The position numbers and the translations under genes are program-made. A model generated the notes under the pieces. It worked only from the letters and a program-made list of their open reading frames with translations, ran no database searches and was not told the origin of the DNA. DNA of 39,439 bases from a virus. The DNA lies in the IMG/VR virus record IMGVR_UViG_3300046740_000696, positions 1 through 39,439 of that record. One strand, given 5' to 3'. Each line of letters begins with the position of its first letter. The first letter of the stretch is position 1. Shown here one piece after another: positions 15,576 to 24,364 of this stretch.

Positions 15576-15598
15576 AGCCTACGTCGACGATCTGACAG
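15576..15598 (-). promoter_or_regulatory. class A promoter, leaderless start at 15567
   Basis: CTGTCAGATCGTCGACG then TAGGCT. It lies in the 46-base gap after the spike gene at 15614. Confidence 0.75.
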
Positions 15599-15613
15599 CC
15601 GTGTACGTTCCGG

Positions 15614-17809
15614 CTAGATGATCTCGAGGATCACACGCACTAGCGTCGGTGCGGTCGCCGGGGCGATGCTCTTGGTGATCTTGATCGACAGCTGATCACC
15701 AGCGCTGCACGCACGAGAATTCACGAGGTTGGAGCCGGTCGTAGCATTCGCAGCGATGGTCGCCGCGACGACCGTGTCGACGCCGTTGATGCGCGCTGTA
15801 TACGTAATCGTTCCACCGCCGACGCCGGCTACCTGAACGATGCGCAGGTTGCGAATGCGACAATTCCGCGCGAGCGAGACCTTGAGCTCGGTAGCCGTTG
15901 CCGTCGCCAACGAGTCGCCGGGCGCCATGAACAACGCCGTGATGGTGCCGGCAACAGAATCCAGGCATCCCCACGTGTAGTCCCAACCGCCCATGCCAAA
16001 CCATTCGGTCGATCCCGAACCCGTCTCTTTCCAGAAAAGCGTTTTGGCGTTACCACCAAGATAGTTCGTGCAGAGCGATCCCGGCGGCGCCGAGACTTGA
16101 CCATCAGGCCCCGCGATGAGTGTGATCGCGGCTTGCTGGACACCGAGCCCAGCCGAGCCCGCAAAGGCCACACCGACGTTGCTGGCCGGCAGGTCAAAGC
16201 TCGACGACGATCCGCCGATCATGGTGTTCTCGCCGCAGTAGCGCCAGCCAGTAAAGAGCTCGGTCGTCGAGCGCTCCCAGCGGAACCCCGTCGCGCCTGC
16301 GTTCACGCCGTGGTTTCCCACGAACATCGTGTTTTTCGTGCCGGCGAGGCCAGTTGCGAAGCGATAGCAGGCAAGCCCAGCGGAGTCATTGATCGCGATG
16401 TTGCCACCGATGACGCATTGATCGAGCTCGTCGCCGGCATGCGCGCCGCCGCGCAAGCCAACAGTAACGGCGGTGCCGGCGACGTCAGGCGTCAACCGAA
16501 ACTTGTTGCCGATGATCATCGTACGGTTGCACGTGTCTCCGATGATGCAGGCGTTTCCAAAGACCGAGCGGACGATGTTATCGATGAAGATCGCATCGTT
16601 TGTGTCGCCGTCGGCATCGCTTGCGATCACGATCGGAACTTTCGAGACGAGCGGGTTGTTCGCGTAGAAGACGTTGCCGGCGAAGATCGCCTGATGGACC
16701 AGGCTTCGAATGTAGATGACCGGGTTCGACGATCCATCGTCGGTCGATTCGACGATGTTGCCCTCGAGCACGAGCCCGCTGATCGAGCTCGGCAGGATGT
16801 ATCCGCCCTGGTCGATGATGTTGTACGCAAGCAACGTGTTGAGCATCGGCGTCGCCGCCGCGGCACCACCGATCGTGATCGACGCCGTCTGCTTGTTGTC
16901 GTGCACGGCAATGTTACCGATGACGACATCGTTGCGATTGCCGCCGCCGCCGGTTGGCTCGTAGTCGATTTCTTGATCGTCGACGCCGGTCAGGAAGTTG
17001 TACGCGATGTCCATCTCGTTCGAGAAACGCTGCATGCCCACACACGAGCGCGCACCGGCGCCCGTCGACGTGTTGGCCATGTCGAAGACGTTCCAGCGAA
17101 CACGAATGTTCGAGACTTCCTTGGTGGCCTCAGCACCGGTTCGAACGCCATCGCCTACGGTGTTCAAGAAGAAACACCCGACGACCTCACAATCCGTCGC
17201 GCCGCTGTTTGCGGGCTGCGCACCGAGGCCCTGAAACTGGATGAAGTGAAGCTGATCCGCCGGATCGGGATTGGTCACGGCAGACGCATCGATCGCGATG
17301 TTGTAGAAGTTGATCCTCGTCGAGAAATTACGGATCGTGAAGCAACGCCAGTCACCGCCGCCCGCAGAGCCTGTCATCTTGATCAGCGACACCAAGCCAT
17401 CGCCGACGAAGTTGAGGTTCGACTTGTTCTCGATCAGGAAGGTCGAGTTGCTCGCGACCTTGACGACGGCGTAGCCGAGAGGCGCCGGAGGAAAGTAGAT
17501 CGTTCCACCGCCTACCGCGACGGCCGCGTTGATCGCGCTCTGGATCGCCGTCGTGTCGTTGGTGACGCCGTTTCCGACGGCCCCGAAGTTCTTGACGTTG
17601 AAGACTTTCAACGTCAGGTTGTTGCGGCCCCACTCGGTGTCAGCCGCGGCGAGCTTTTCGAAGATCTCGCCTTGCACCAAGCCGTTCGAGCGCAGCAACC
17701 ACGAGCCGATGTCAGCAACGACACCGGGCGCCAGCGACGGATCAGTCGACGACGATCGCCAGTCGGCAACCTGTTGATCGATGCCGGCCGCGCCAAAAAT
17801 CGCGGTCAC
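15614..17809 (-). CDS. tailspike-like protein, pectate-lyase-type beta-helix (731 aa)
   Basis: After about 70 residues of anchor, FNVKNFGAVGNGVTNDTTAI and AINAAVAVGGGTIYFPP are the classic opening of the pectate-lyase-3 type right-handed beta-helix. The next 350 residues are rich in N-x-I/V ladders. A C-terminal domain of about 130 residues (from FMAPGDSLATATATELKVSL) is homologous to that of the 17806 protein. Such spikes bind or cleave host surface polysaccharide. The start is GTG 17809, overlapping the preceding stop (GTGA). Catalytic residues cannot be assigned by eye. Confidence 0.85.
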   Translation of the reverse strand: MTAIFGAAGIDQQVADWRSSSTDPSLAPGVVADIGSWLLRSNGLVQGEIFEKLAAADTEWGRNNLTLKVFNVKNFGAVGNGVTNDTTAIQSAINAAVAVGGGTIYFPPAPLGYAVVKVASNSTFLIENKSNLNFVGDGLVSLIKMTGSAGGGDWRCFTIRNFSTRINFYNIAIDASAVTNPDPADQLHFIQFQGLGAQPANSGATDCEVVGCFFLNTVGDGVRTGAEATKEVSNIRVRWNVFDMANTSTGAGARSCVGMQRFSNEMDIAYNFLTGVDDQEIDYEPTGGGGNRNDVVIGNIAVHDNKQTASITIGGAAAATPMLNTLLAYNIIDQGGYILPSSISGLVLEGNIVESTDDGSSNPVIYIRSLVHQAIFAGNVFYANNPLVSKVPIVIASDADGDTNDAIFIDNIVRSVFGNACIIGDTCNRTMIIGNKFRLTPDVAGTAVTVGLRGGAHAGDELDQCVIGGNIAINDSAGLACYRFATGLAGTKNTMFVGNHGVNAGATGFRWERSTTELFTGWRYCGENTMIGGSSSSFDLPASNVGVAFAGSAGLGVQQAAITLIAGPDGQVSAPPGSLCTNYLGGNAKTLFWKETGSGSTEWFGMGGWDYTWGCLDSVAGTITALFMAPGDSLATATATELKVSLARNCRIRNLRIVQVAGVGGGTITYTARINGVDTVVAATIAANATTGSNLVNSRACSAGDQLSIKITKSIAPATAPTLVRVILEII

Positions 17810-19929
17810 ACAAGCTCCACGCTCGCGAGGACGTTCGTTTGTCCGGCGGTCACACCAGCAGCCTTCAGGATCGAGATGCTCACCAGATCGCCCGCGACAA
17901 CGGTCGTGCTGTTGACGAGATCGCTCGTGTCGCCGGACGTGTCGTTGGCCTTCGTGCAGGTAATCGCCGTATCGGCGCCGTTCTTGCGCACGGTGAACGT
18001 CACCGTTTGGTTGTCGGTGCCCGCGCCGGTGATGTGCACGCGCAGGTTGCGCAGCGTTCCCGGACGCGTGACGACGAGCTGAATCTCGGTTGCGCCTGCC
18101 GTTGCCGTCGAGAAGCCTGGCAGCAAGTACAACGCCGTCGCAGCGGTGCCAGCATCGCCGATGCCAAACACCAACATGCCGCCACCGACGAGGATCCATC
18201 CAGTATTGCCGACGCCAGATTCCTTGTAGAAGATCGCGCCGGGCGCGTCTTCTTTCATGTACATCGAGCCGATGCGCGCGGTAACGGCGCCTTCGGGCGA
18301 TCCGGTGCCCTTGACGAGCGTCGGGCCGAACGTGCCTGCGTTCCATCCGATGTGAAACACGATCGCTGTCGCCGTCTGCAGGATATCGCCGGTTCCTGCC
18401 TCGACGTTGTTACCGGCCCACATGTACTGCGTGCCGTTGAACGATCCGGCGCCGCCGTCTTCGGTAGCGAGGCCGTAATCGATCTGCGTCATCTGATTGC
18501 CGTTGGCGTTCGTGTCGCCGATGTTGGCGCCGTTGACGAGCAGCCGCAGGCCAGCGAGCAAGCTACCAGCCGCCCCAGTGATCTGATTGCCTTGAAACAG
18601 GTTGTCGTCGCAAGCCGTCGTCACGGCCTCGAGCACGATGCCATAGGTCACGCTCGCGCCCATGTTCATCGCGCGACACAGGTTCGCACCGACGATCGTG
18701 CTCGTCGTGTTCTTGACGTAGATGAAATGAACCTTGTTGGCCGCACCGGTGACTTCGTTGACCAGTAGATTGCTGCGCACGACGAGATCCGCCGACGTAT
18801 CGACGGAGATCGCTGGCCCCGCATCGGCGGTGCTCGCGCGATCGATCAGGTTCGTGTTGATCGTACAGTCCGCCATGCCAGTCATCGCCAGCACTGCCGT
18901 CGCGATCGCATAGGTGCCTGACGTCAACACGTTGCCGCTAAAAACGCTGAACTGACAGTTGTCGAGCTGCATGAAGCCGTTGATCACGACGTTCTGCGCG
19001 CAACAAATCTTGGTCGCAAGCCCGGTGGCGTCGCCCGAGATGATGATCGCTTGCGAGACACTCGCGTCGGTGTGCACCGCCTCGTTGCCGATGATAACGA
19101 TCGAATCGATGTTGACGTTGGCCGCACCGATGACGGCGTACTCGGTATCGCAGCCCGTCGCGAAGTTCGAGACGATCCATGCGTACTGCACGCCCTCGCC
19201 ATAGAGCACGCCGTAGCGCGAGCACGAAACGAACTCGCAGCCCGTCGTCATCACGCGTGTCACGAGATTGCCCGCCGTGCCGACGCAGTGCAGGCCGTCA
19301 CCGGTAACGGTTCCGGTGAAGCGCATCCCGAAGCACTGCAGCGTCGTTAGTGCACCCACGACGTTGATCAGGTGACTATCCGCCGACGCGCTCGGATTCG
19401 TGAGCCCAGAGCCATCGAGCGTCAGGCTCGAGAAGCGAATACGCTGGCAACCACCGCGAAGACGAAAGAGGCTCCATGGATTGGTACCGGCCGAGCCGAC
19501 TTGTTTGACGACGCTGTTGAAGCCCGCACCAAGGAACTGGATGTCCGTCGAGCCGTTGAGATCGAAGCTGTACGGGTTCGCGCCGTCCTTCGAGCACGCG
19601 TACGTCGCCTGCGGAAAATAGACGACGCCGCCACCGCCGGCGATGCACGCCGCGATGCATGCCGCGATCGCCGCGCGATCGTCGGTGACGCCATCACCGA
19701 CGGCACCGAAGTTGGTGACGACGTACCAGTTGAAGCTCTGTTGCAGCTGCGTCCACGACGTTGCGCCAGCGCCGGTCTTGAGCCACGCGCTACCGACGGC
19801 GCCTGTGTTCTGTAGGTAGAGGCTTCCGATCTGCGCGGAGACGCCACCACCGCTCGTCGGCGTCGCTGAGCCCGAGAAGAGCTCGGCGAGGCCGAGGCGA
19901 ATGCGATCGGCGGCGAAATTCTTCGTCAT
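17806..19929 (-). CDS. tailspike-like protein, pectate-lyase-type beta-helix (707 aa)
   Basis: A short N-terminal domain (RIRLGLAELFSGSATPTSGG) and a small neck (IGSLYLQNTGAVGSAWLKTG) lead to NFGAVGDGVTDDRAAIAAC and a beta-helix of about 430 residues. A second neck (ARIGSMYMKEDAPGAIFYKE) precedes the C-terminal domain shared with the 15614 protein. The two helix regions have diverged much more than the C-termini, as expected for spikes with different receptors but one assembly module. It starts four bases after the fibre gene at 19933. Confidence 0.85.
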   Translation of the reverse strand: MTKNFAADRIRLGLAELFSGSATPTSGGGVSAQIGSLYLQNTGAVGSAWLKTGAGATSWTQLQQSFNWYVVTNFGAVGDGVTDDRAAIAACIAACIAGGGGVVYFPQATYACSKDGANPYSFDLNGSTDIQFLGAGFNSVVKQVGSAGTNPWSLFRLRGGCQRIRFSSLTLDGSGLTNPSASADSHLINVVGALTTLQCFGMRFTGTVTGDGLHCVGTAGNLVTRVMTTGCEFVSCSRYGVLYGEGVQYAWIVSNFATGCDTEYAVIGAANVNIDSIVIIGNEAVHTDASVSQAIIISGDATGLATKICCAQNVVINGFMQLDNCQFSVFSGNVLTSGTYAIATAVLAMTGMADCTINTNLIDRASTADAGPAISVDTSADLVVRSNLLVNEVTGAANKVHFIYVKNTTSTIVGANLCRAMNMGASVTYGIVLEAVTTACDDNLFQGNQITGAAGSLLAGLRLLVNGANIGDTNANGNQMTQIDYGLATEDGGAGSFNGTQYMWAGNNVEAGTGDILQTATAIVFHIGWNAGTFGPTLVKGTGSPEGAVTARIGSMYMKEDAPGAIFYKESGVGNTGWILVGGGMLVFGIGDAGTAATALYLLPGFSTATAGATEIQLVVTRPGTLRNLRVHITGAGTDNQTVTFTVRKNGADTAITCTKANDTSGDTSDLVNSTTVVAGDLVSISILKAAGVTAGQTNVLASVELV

Positions 19930-19932
19930 GGG

Positions 19933-21081
19933 CTAGGTCGTTCCGAACAGCCACAACCCGGGGCCACGGATGCCCACGCCGGTGCGCTGATACGCTGTAG
20001 CGTTCGCGAGAACTTGCGTCGGCATAGCTGTCGTGAAGCTCACATTCGAGAGCCCGCCAAGCCACTGCGCGACTTCGATGCCGTCGTAGGTGCCGACCAT
20101 GGCTTGGTTGCCGTTACCCGCGAGCGATAGCGACACCGAATTGCCGCCGGACGTTTGGATGTGCAGCGCGAACAGATACACACCCGGCGTCAGGTTGAAC
20201 GTTCCCGGGATCGTGCGATAGCGCAAGCCGGACATACCGCCTTGCAAGCTCGACGCAGAAGTGTCGGATCCGGACGAGAACGAGAAGCCGCGCGAGCCCG
20301 AGCTCGCCAGGTTCGCGGTCTGCCCGGTGATCGTATAGATGCCGAACGAGTGTGCCCACGACCCCGTAGAGTTAGAGCCTAGGTTGGCCTGTACGGCGAA
20401 CACCACCTGCGTCGCCGAGACGTGCAGCGGGATCGTGACGGGCCACAGCGACAGCGTGTTGATCGATGCGGCGTAGGTGGCCTGCATCTCGGTGTTCTGA
20501 AACCACATCGATTCGTAGGACGCGTAGCTCGCCGTGATCTGCGAGCTGCCCGACATCCCGAACGAGATGCCGTTGGAATTGACGAATCGCGCCGTTCCCG
20601 TCGAGACGCTCTGCGATCCAGCGCTAAGCCCGAACGGCGTCTCCGGCGTCTGCGATGCGACTGAGGCCGTGATCGTGCTTCCTGCAAGCCCGAACGAAAC
20701 ACCGTTGCCGTCGGCGAACACGGCCGTACCAAGCGCGAAGCTCGCCGTACCGATGCTGATCGCGCCCTGCGCCTGCGTTGCGACCGAGGCCGTGATCGTG
20801 TTGCCGTTGATCCCGAACGACACCCCGTTGCTATTGGCGAACGAGACACCGGAGCCGGTCATGTTCGTTGCGGCGGCAGAGATGACGCGAATCGCTTGGA
20901 AGCTGGCCGTGACCGACGCGGATCCGGCCATGCCAAACGTCATGCCGTTGCCGTTGGAGAAAATCACGGTGCCGGACGTCGCGAGCTGCGATCCCGCCGA
21001 GATCGCAATGCCACCACCGGCCGCGCCGGTTCCGGCGCCGCCGACGGGCTGAGGCAGGTACGCTACGCAGCACTCGGCCAT
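19933..21081 (-). CDS. fibre-type protein with four repeat units (382 aa)
   Basis: The N-terminal glycine-rich start is followed by four copies of the F-x-NSNG-x-SFG-x-x-G-x-x-ITAS repeat shared with the 12887 protein. The C-terminal 190 residues (from YESMWFQNTEMQATYAASIN) form a large beta domain that resembles fibre head domains with Gly/Ser/Thr-rich strands. GGAGG lies eight bases before ATG 21081. The gene lies directly before both spike genes, so the three probably decorate the same vertex or tail structure. Confidence 0.78.
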   Translation of the reverse strand: MAECCVAYLPQPVGGAGTGAAGGGIAISAGSQLATSGTVIFSNGNGMTFGMAGSASVTASFQAIRVISAAATNMTGSGVSFANSNGVSFGINGNTITASVATQAQGAISIGTASFALGTAVFADGNGVSFGLAGSTITASVASQTPETPFGLSAGSQSVSTGTARFVNSNGISFGMSGSSQITASYASYESMWFQNTEMQATYAASINTLSLWPVTIPLHVSATQVVFAVQANLGSNSTGSWAHSFGIYTITGQTANLASSGSRGFSFSSGSDTSASSLQGGMSGLRYRTIPGTFNLTPGVYLFALHIQTSGGNSVSLSLAGNGNQAMVGTYDGIEVAQWLGGLSNVSFTTAMPTQVLANATAYQRTGVGIRGPGLWLFGTT

Positions 21082-21084
21082 GAC

Positions 21085-21585
21085 TTAGCCTCCGTAGTCC
21101 CGACGACGAAACGGCCGTGCAGTCACGGTCACGGGAAAATCACCGACGCTGACGGCGGCGAAGACGCCTCCGATCGAAATGCCGTCGTAGGCCGCGACGA
21201 GCGACATGGGCTGAGCCCAACCGATCGCGGCGCTCGGAATGACGATGCGTGGGAACGTCTCGCCTAGGCCCATCCCGACGAGCCCGAGCAGATGTCGAAC
21301 GCCAGTGGTCAGGTCACCGATGCAGCCGAAGAGCCCGATCGCGGTCGCGGTCGTGCCGGCGCCGATGACCTCGGCTCCGGTTGCCGTGAACTCGAGGTTG
21401 ATGCACGTGAAGGGCGATTCGTCTTTGCTGCCGTCTGTTTTCCACGGCGAGATGTCGGTGTAGACCGCTGCGCCGCCGAGGAGAAACGGCCCCGCAAACG
21501 ACGAGTAGAGCTCGATGATCTGCTCAGCTTCGGAGGCTCCTCGACGAGTCGCCTCGGGAAACGGGAAACGAATCGTGCTGCTCAT
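21085..21585 (-). CDS. unknown virion-type protein (166 aa)
   Basis: The protein has a short helical start and then many small hydrophobic beta strands (PFLLGGAAVYTDISPW, EVIGAGTTATAIGLFG, RIVIPSAAIGWAQ), suggesting a beta-barrel or sandwich. It is co-translated with the membrane protein at 21582 (ATGA) and followed by the fibre gene, which places it in the structural operon. A penton or spike-base protein would fit but cannot be shown. Confidence 0.6.
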   Translation of the reverse strand: MSSTIRFPFPEATRRGASEAEQIIELYSSFAGPFLLGGAAVYTDISPWKTDGSKDESPFTCINLEFTATGAEVIGAGTTATAIGLFGCIGDLTTGVRHLLGLVGMGLGETFPRIVIPSAAIGWAQPMSLVAAYDGISIGGVFAAVSVGDFPVTVTARPFRRRDYGG

Positions 21586-22121
21586 GCGGCCCTCTTCTTG
21601 CCGGTGCCCTTGCTGATGTAGTGCTTGTTCACGTAGAGCAGCCCGAGCACGCCAACGGCGGCGATGCCGACTTTCTGCCACGGCTGTAGATGCGAGAACG
21701 CCGCGAGGATCGAAGATCCGGCAGGCAACCCCGACGGCAACACCGCCTTGTGCGGGATCATCGGGATGTTCGGCGCGACGCCACTCGATGACGGCTGCGC
21801 GTTCTCGGGCGCCGCGCCGATCTGATCTCCGGCCGCGGCAAGCAACGTCGCAGCGCGGTCGGCGTACGTCGCCACGGCGTCTTGCAGAACGTGGCCACCG
21901 GGCGCGAGCGCGTCGGCCATGTCCGAGGCCTGCGCGCGAAGATCGTCGGCAACGCATGCGAACCAGCGACAACCGTCGGTTCCGACCCACGTGAGAGCCG
22001 CGAGCGCACCGTTGTTGGTGTTCGGCCCAAGGCCACCATCGACGCCGACAGTCGAGAACTCGCCAAACGGCGCTAGCCGATTGATCTGGTTCTGCAGTCG
22101 CACCACGTTGGCGCTTGCCAT
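21582..22121 (-). CDS. membrane-anchored protein with a peptidoglycan-binding-like N-terminus (179 aa)
   Basis: Residues 5-45 (VRLQNQINRLAPFGEFSTV, then VDGGLGPNTNNGALAALTWV) look like a diverged PG_binding_1 repeat. A Pro/Ser linker follows, and one membrane span near residues 150-168 (VGIAAVGVLGLLYVNKHY) ends in a basic tail. A tail-anchored wall-binding protein suits a virion with an internal membrane that must cross peptidoglycan. It starts from a leaderless class B promoter at 22128 and heads the spike operon. Confidence 0.7.
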   Translation of the reverse strand: MASANVVRLQNQINRLAPFGEFSTVGVDGGLGPNTNNGALAALTWVGTDGCRWFACVADDLRAQASDMADALAPGGHVLQDAVATYADRAATLLAAAGDQIGAAPENAQPSSSGVAPNIPMIPHKAVLPSGLPAGSSILAAFSHLQPWQKVGIAAVGVLGLLYVNKHYISKGTGKKRAA

Positions 22122-22127
22122 CCCTAG

Positions 22128-22133
22128 AACCTA
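22128..22133 (-). promoter_or_regulatory. class B promoter hexamer of the spike operon
   Basis: TAGGTT in CGTGATAGGTT ends six bases before ATG 22121. Confidence 0.6.
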
Positions 22134-22164
22134 TCACGATCCCCGTAGATCCACGGCACCATGT

Positions 22165-22170
22165 TAGACT
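22165..22170 (+). promoter_or_regulatory. class B promoter hexamer, start at 22180
   Basis: TAGACT ends nine bases before ATG 22180. It diverges from the promoter at 22128, within a 58-base gap. Confidence 0.55.
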
Positions 22171-22179
22171 CCTTGACAA

Positions 22180-22875
22180 ATGTGCGACGCCACGACACCG
22201 CAAGTACAGGCTTGGCGTGGGTTGTTCGAACAGTACGCGAGCGACTTGCCCACCGGGGTGCTCCTGAACTGGATCGCCGTCGAGTCGTGCGGCAACCCGT
22301 GCAGCATGCCGCAGAGCACGATCGTCTCGATGGGCGGCGAGATCGGTATCGCACAACTCGATCTCGGAAATCGCGTGCAGGCCGGCGTCACCGCCGAGGC
22401 GCTTCGCGCGGCGTGCGCAGGCTCGTCGGAGCAGCTTGCGCGGCCTCTCACCGACGACGAGCGGCTCGTGCAGGTCACGAGCACGCGTACCTACGCGAAC
22501 GTGTTGCGCGCGCAGACGCATCAGGCGCTGCAGGGCCTCTCGTGGGATGATGAATCGACGGCCGACTTCTGGGCCATGATGAAGATGATCCACACCGTCG
22601 GCGCCGGAAACTCGATCAACCGGATCCCGCAGGCGACACAGATCCTCGGTCACCCGCCGAGCTCGTGGGCAGAATTTCGGTCGGCGATCGAGCCGACGGG
22701 CGCCGTTGCATCGAAGTGGTTCAACCTCGCCGAAGGTGTCGGCCAAGGCGGCGCGGGATTTCAGGCGCCGCTCTTCGCCGCGCCGAGCTCGAACCAGCTT
22801 TGGGCGATCGCCGGCATCGGGCTACTCGCCGGTGCGCTCGCGAGCTTGCATCGGCTGTTCAAGACGGCGCGCTAG
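22180..22875 (+). CDS. membrane-anchored lytic transglycosylase-like protein (231 aa)
   Basis: The segment LLNWIAVESCGNPCSMPQ with Glu35, then GGEIGIAQLD, follows the soluble lytic transglycosylase plan (catalytic Glu-Ser, then G-x-x-Q). A membrane span near the end (LWAIAGIGLLAGALASLHRL) is followed by a basic tail. It should cleave peptidoglycan while fixed to a membrane. A role in virion entry is more likely than lysis because the lysis block is elsewhere. No ribosome site is visible. Confidence 0.75.
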   Translation: MCDATTPQVQAWRGLFEQYASDLPTGVLLNWIAVESCGNPCSMPQSTIVSMGGEIGIAQLDLGNRVQAGVTAEALRAACAGSSEQLARPLTDDERLVQVTSTRTYANVLRAQTHQALQGLSWDDESTADFWAMMKMIHTVGAGNSINRIPQATQILGHPPSSWAEFRSAIEPTGAVASKWFNLAEGVGQGGAGFQAPLFAAPSSNQLWAIAGIGLLAGALASLHRLFKTAR

Positions 22876-22898
22876 TTGTCAGATCGTCGACGTAATCT
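22876..22898 (+). promoter_or_regulatory. class A promoter, leaderless start at 22906
   Basis: TTGTCAGATCGTCGACG then TAATCT begins at the base after the preceding stop codon. Seven bases separate it from ATG. Confidence 0.75.
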
Positions 22899-22905
22899 CG
22901 ACGGC

Positions 22906-23112
22906 ATGAAGCCAACGCAGGGGCGTATCGTTCGCTACGTCACCCATTACACCTCGCGCGAAGAGTGGGTTGGAATCGTCTGCGGCGTAGCAGGCGAAAC
23001 CGTCAATCTCGCGCTGTTTTCTCTCGATGGCGGGCTCCACGGCAGCTGCGTGAACGTACCGTACGACGAGAACAAAGCGCCCGGTACATGGCACTGGCCA
23101 CCCCGCGACTAG
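22906..23112 (+). CDS. small phage protein with a C-terminal WHWPP motif (68 aa)
   Basis: The pattern GRIVRYVTHYTS, a central beta stretch (WVGIVCGVAGETVNLALFSL) and the end TWHWPPRD is one I have seen in small unnamed proteins of many phages. It is probably a five-stranded barrel. The start is ATG 22906 because the class A promoter gives a leaderless message there; the frame is open further upstream into the promoter. Function unknown. Confidence 0.75.
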   Translation: MKPTQGRIVRYVTHYTSREEWVGIVCGVAGETVNLALFSLDGGLHGSCVNVPYDENKAPGTWHWPPRD

Positions 23113-23139
23113 TTGATCCCCCGAAGTCAAGCGGCGTGT

Positions 23140-23145
23140 TACGCT
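23140..23145 (+). promoter_or_regulatory. class B promoter hexamer, start at 23153
   Basis: TACGCT ends seven bases before ATG 23153. Confidence 0.55.
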
Positions 23146-23152
23146 ACCCAAC

Positions 23153-23275
23153 ATGTCGCGAAGCCCCGTCAAGCCGACCAAGTCGTGCTGCACGCGGCCG
23201 ATCGTTCGGCCGACGCAGCCCGCTCAGCCCCGTCCTCGTCCCGTCGCGCCGCGACCTGTTGCACGCCCACGGTAA
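23153..23275 (+). CDS. small proline- and arginine-rich protein (40 aa)
   Basis: The peptide begins MSRSPVKPTKSCCTRPIV and continues as a Pro/Arg-rich chain to TAA at 23275. I call it a gene because a TACGCT hexamer lies at the leaderless distance and the AGGAG site of the next gene starts 3 bases after its stop. A disordered basic peptide with a Cys pair could bind nucleic acid or cross-link in the virion. Function unknown. Confidence 0.55.
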   Translation: MSRSPVKPTKSCCTRPIVRPTQPAQPRPRPVAPRPVARPR

Positions 23276-23292
23276 CCAGGAGAAGATTCGTC

Positions 23293-23553
23293 ATGGCCAA
23301 GAAGCGTGGTAGCGGCTGCGTCCGCAAGAAGATCGTCATCAAGAAGCGTTCCGGCAAAGTCGTTGCCTCGTTCATGGGTCGTCAGGGATCCGGATGCGGC
23401 CCACGCCCGAAGCCGAAGACCGGCCACCTGCGTCACTACAAGGCGGCGTTCAAGAGCGCCGTGAAGGCCTGCAAGAAGCAATCGCACGCTCGCAAGGGCA
23501 AGCGCGGTCGCTCGGCCTTCAACAACTGCATTTCGACGCACATGCCCAAGTAG
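23293..23553 (+). CDS. very basic Cys-containing protein (86 aa)
   Basis: About one third of residues are Lys or Arg, with Cys spread through the chain (SGCVRKKIVIKKRSGKVV, GSGCGPRPK, AVKACKKQ, FNNCIS). AGGAG lies nine bases before ATG 23293, and the longer upstream frame would swallow the 40-aa gene. A basic, disulfide-capable protein in a structural region suggests genome condensation inside the virion. This is an inference; no family was recognised. It is followed at once by a GCAAACCAAGG hairpin element. Confidence 0.7.
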   Translation: MAKKRGSGCVRKKIVIKKRSGKVVASFMGRQGSGCGPRPKPKTGHLRHYKAAFKSAVKACKKQSHARKGKRGRSAFNNCISTHMPK

Positions 23554-23555
23554 CT

Positions 23556-23636
23556 TCCGGGCGATGCGGCGCATCGCTGTGCGCCGCATTGCGATGCGAT
23601 GCGGTGCTGAGCACCGCCGTGCAGGGCAAACCAAGG
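23556..23636 (+). repeat. multi-hairpin 3' element ending in GCAAACCAAGG
   Basis: The element starts just after the stop of the 23293 gene. TGCGGCGCA (23565-23573) pairs with TGCGCCGCA (23580-23588), and a competing GCGATGC/GCATCGC hairpin uses part of the same bases. GCGGTGC-TGA-GCACCGC (23601-23617) forms a third. The element ends with GCAAACCAAGG at the base before the end of the converging gene. It may act as a terminator or RNA-stability element. Confidence 0.7.
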
Positions 23637-23891
23637 TCAGCGTTTCGACGCTGAGACGACCGCTGCGCCATTCACCGTCGGCGCCACCACACCGCGCGCG
23701 TCGGCGATCGCCGTCACCATCGAGTCTTCCTCGCTGAGCCCGGTGATCGGCACGCCATGAGGCGCCGTCGTCTCCTCGATGGCCTCGGACAGCGCACACG
23801 CGCGAAGCCGTAGGCGTACGTTGGCGTCGATGGCGCGAACGCTCGCAGCGACCATGCGTTGCTCGGCGACGCTCTGCCGTAGGTGAGTCAT
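23637..23891 (-). CDS. unknown 84-aa protein
   Basis: ATG 23891 lies eight bases after a TAGACT hexamer, which decides the start; the longer frame overlaps the gene at 23909. The N-terminal half is a charged helix (LRQSVAEQRMVAASVRAID) with one Cys, and the C-terminal half is small and hydrophobic with no membrane span. Its end abuts the hairpin element of the converging gene. Function unknown. Confidence 0.65.
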   Translation of the reverse strand: MTHLRQSVAEQRMVAASVRAIDANVRLRLRACALSEAIEETTAPHGVPITGLSEEDSMVTAIADARGVVAPTVNGAAVVSASKR

Positions 23892-23899
23892 CGAAGACA

Positions 23900-23905
23900 A
23901 GTCTA
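23900..23905 (-). promoter_or_regulatory. class B promoter hexamer, start at 23891
   Basis: TAGACT ends eight bases before ATG 23891. It lies across the first bases after the stop of the preceding gene. Confidence 0.5.
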
Positions 23906-23908
23906 ACG

Positions 23909-24358
23909 CTAGTAGTGCCGTCGCGGGCCCACAAAGCGGTCGTAAAACTTCTCGAGGACCTTGACGAGCGCCTCCGAAGCCTTGGTGTGCTCGGCTGACA
24001 CGCCTTCCATCAGCTGAGCGTATTCGACACGGATCTGATCCTCGTGCTCGCGCGCGGCGTCGCGATCCTCGCGGAGCTCGGTCGTGTAGTTGTCGAGCCG
24101 GTCGACGTGCTTCTTCTCGAATTCGGTGCGCAGGTTGGCGATCTCGAGATCGTGCGCGGCCTTCAACGAAGCGCGCTCGGCGTCCCAATCCTTGCGCTCT
24201 TCGATCAGCGCCTTGCGTTCGAGCTCAGCGCGGCGCTCGCGGCGTACGTTGTGGCGAAACAGGTAGATGATTGCGAAGCCGAACACGAAGCACACGACGC
24301 CAAGGACGCCGTATTGCCAGGCGCCGGAGGCGATCTGCTCGGTTGTGGTCGGGGGCAC
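23909..24358 (-). CDS. membrane-anchored coiled-coil protein (149 aa)
   Basis: One membrane span near residues 15-35 (YGVLGVVCFVFGFAIIYLF) is followed by a basic stop-transfer run (RHNVRRERRAELERK) and about 90 residues of charged coiled coil. The end is FVGPRRHY. The layout, an anchor with a long stalk, suits a virion membrane protein or i-spanin-like protein; position among structural genes favours the first. The start is GTG 24358, six bases after TACGCT. Confidence 0.7.
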   Translation of the reverse strand: MPPTTTEQIASGAWQYGVLGVVCFVFGFAIIYLFRHNVRRERRAELERKALIEERKDWDAERASLKAAHDLEIANLRTEFEKKHVDRLDNYTTELREDRDAAREHEDQIRVEYAQLMEGVSAEHTKASEALVKVLEKFYDRFVGPRRHY

Positions 24359-24364
24359 ACCGGA

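Noticed and set aside
16097-18082. 661-codon open frame on the plus strand
   Set aside because: It is antisense to the two beta-helix spikes; high G+C leaves long open frames opposite real genes. Its composition (R, D and H rich) is that of a shadow frame.
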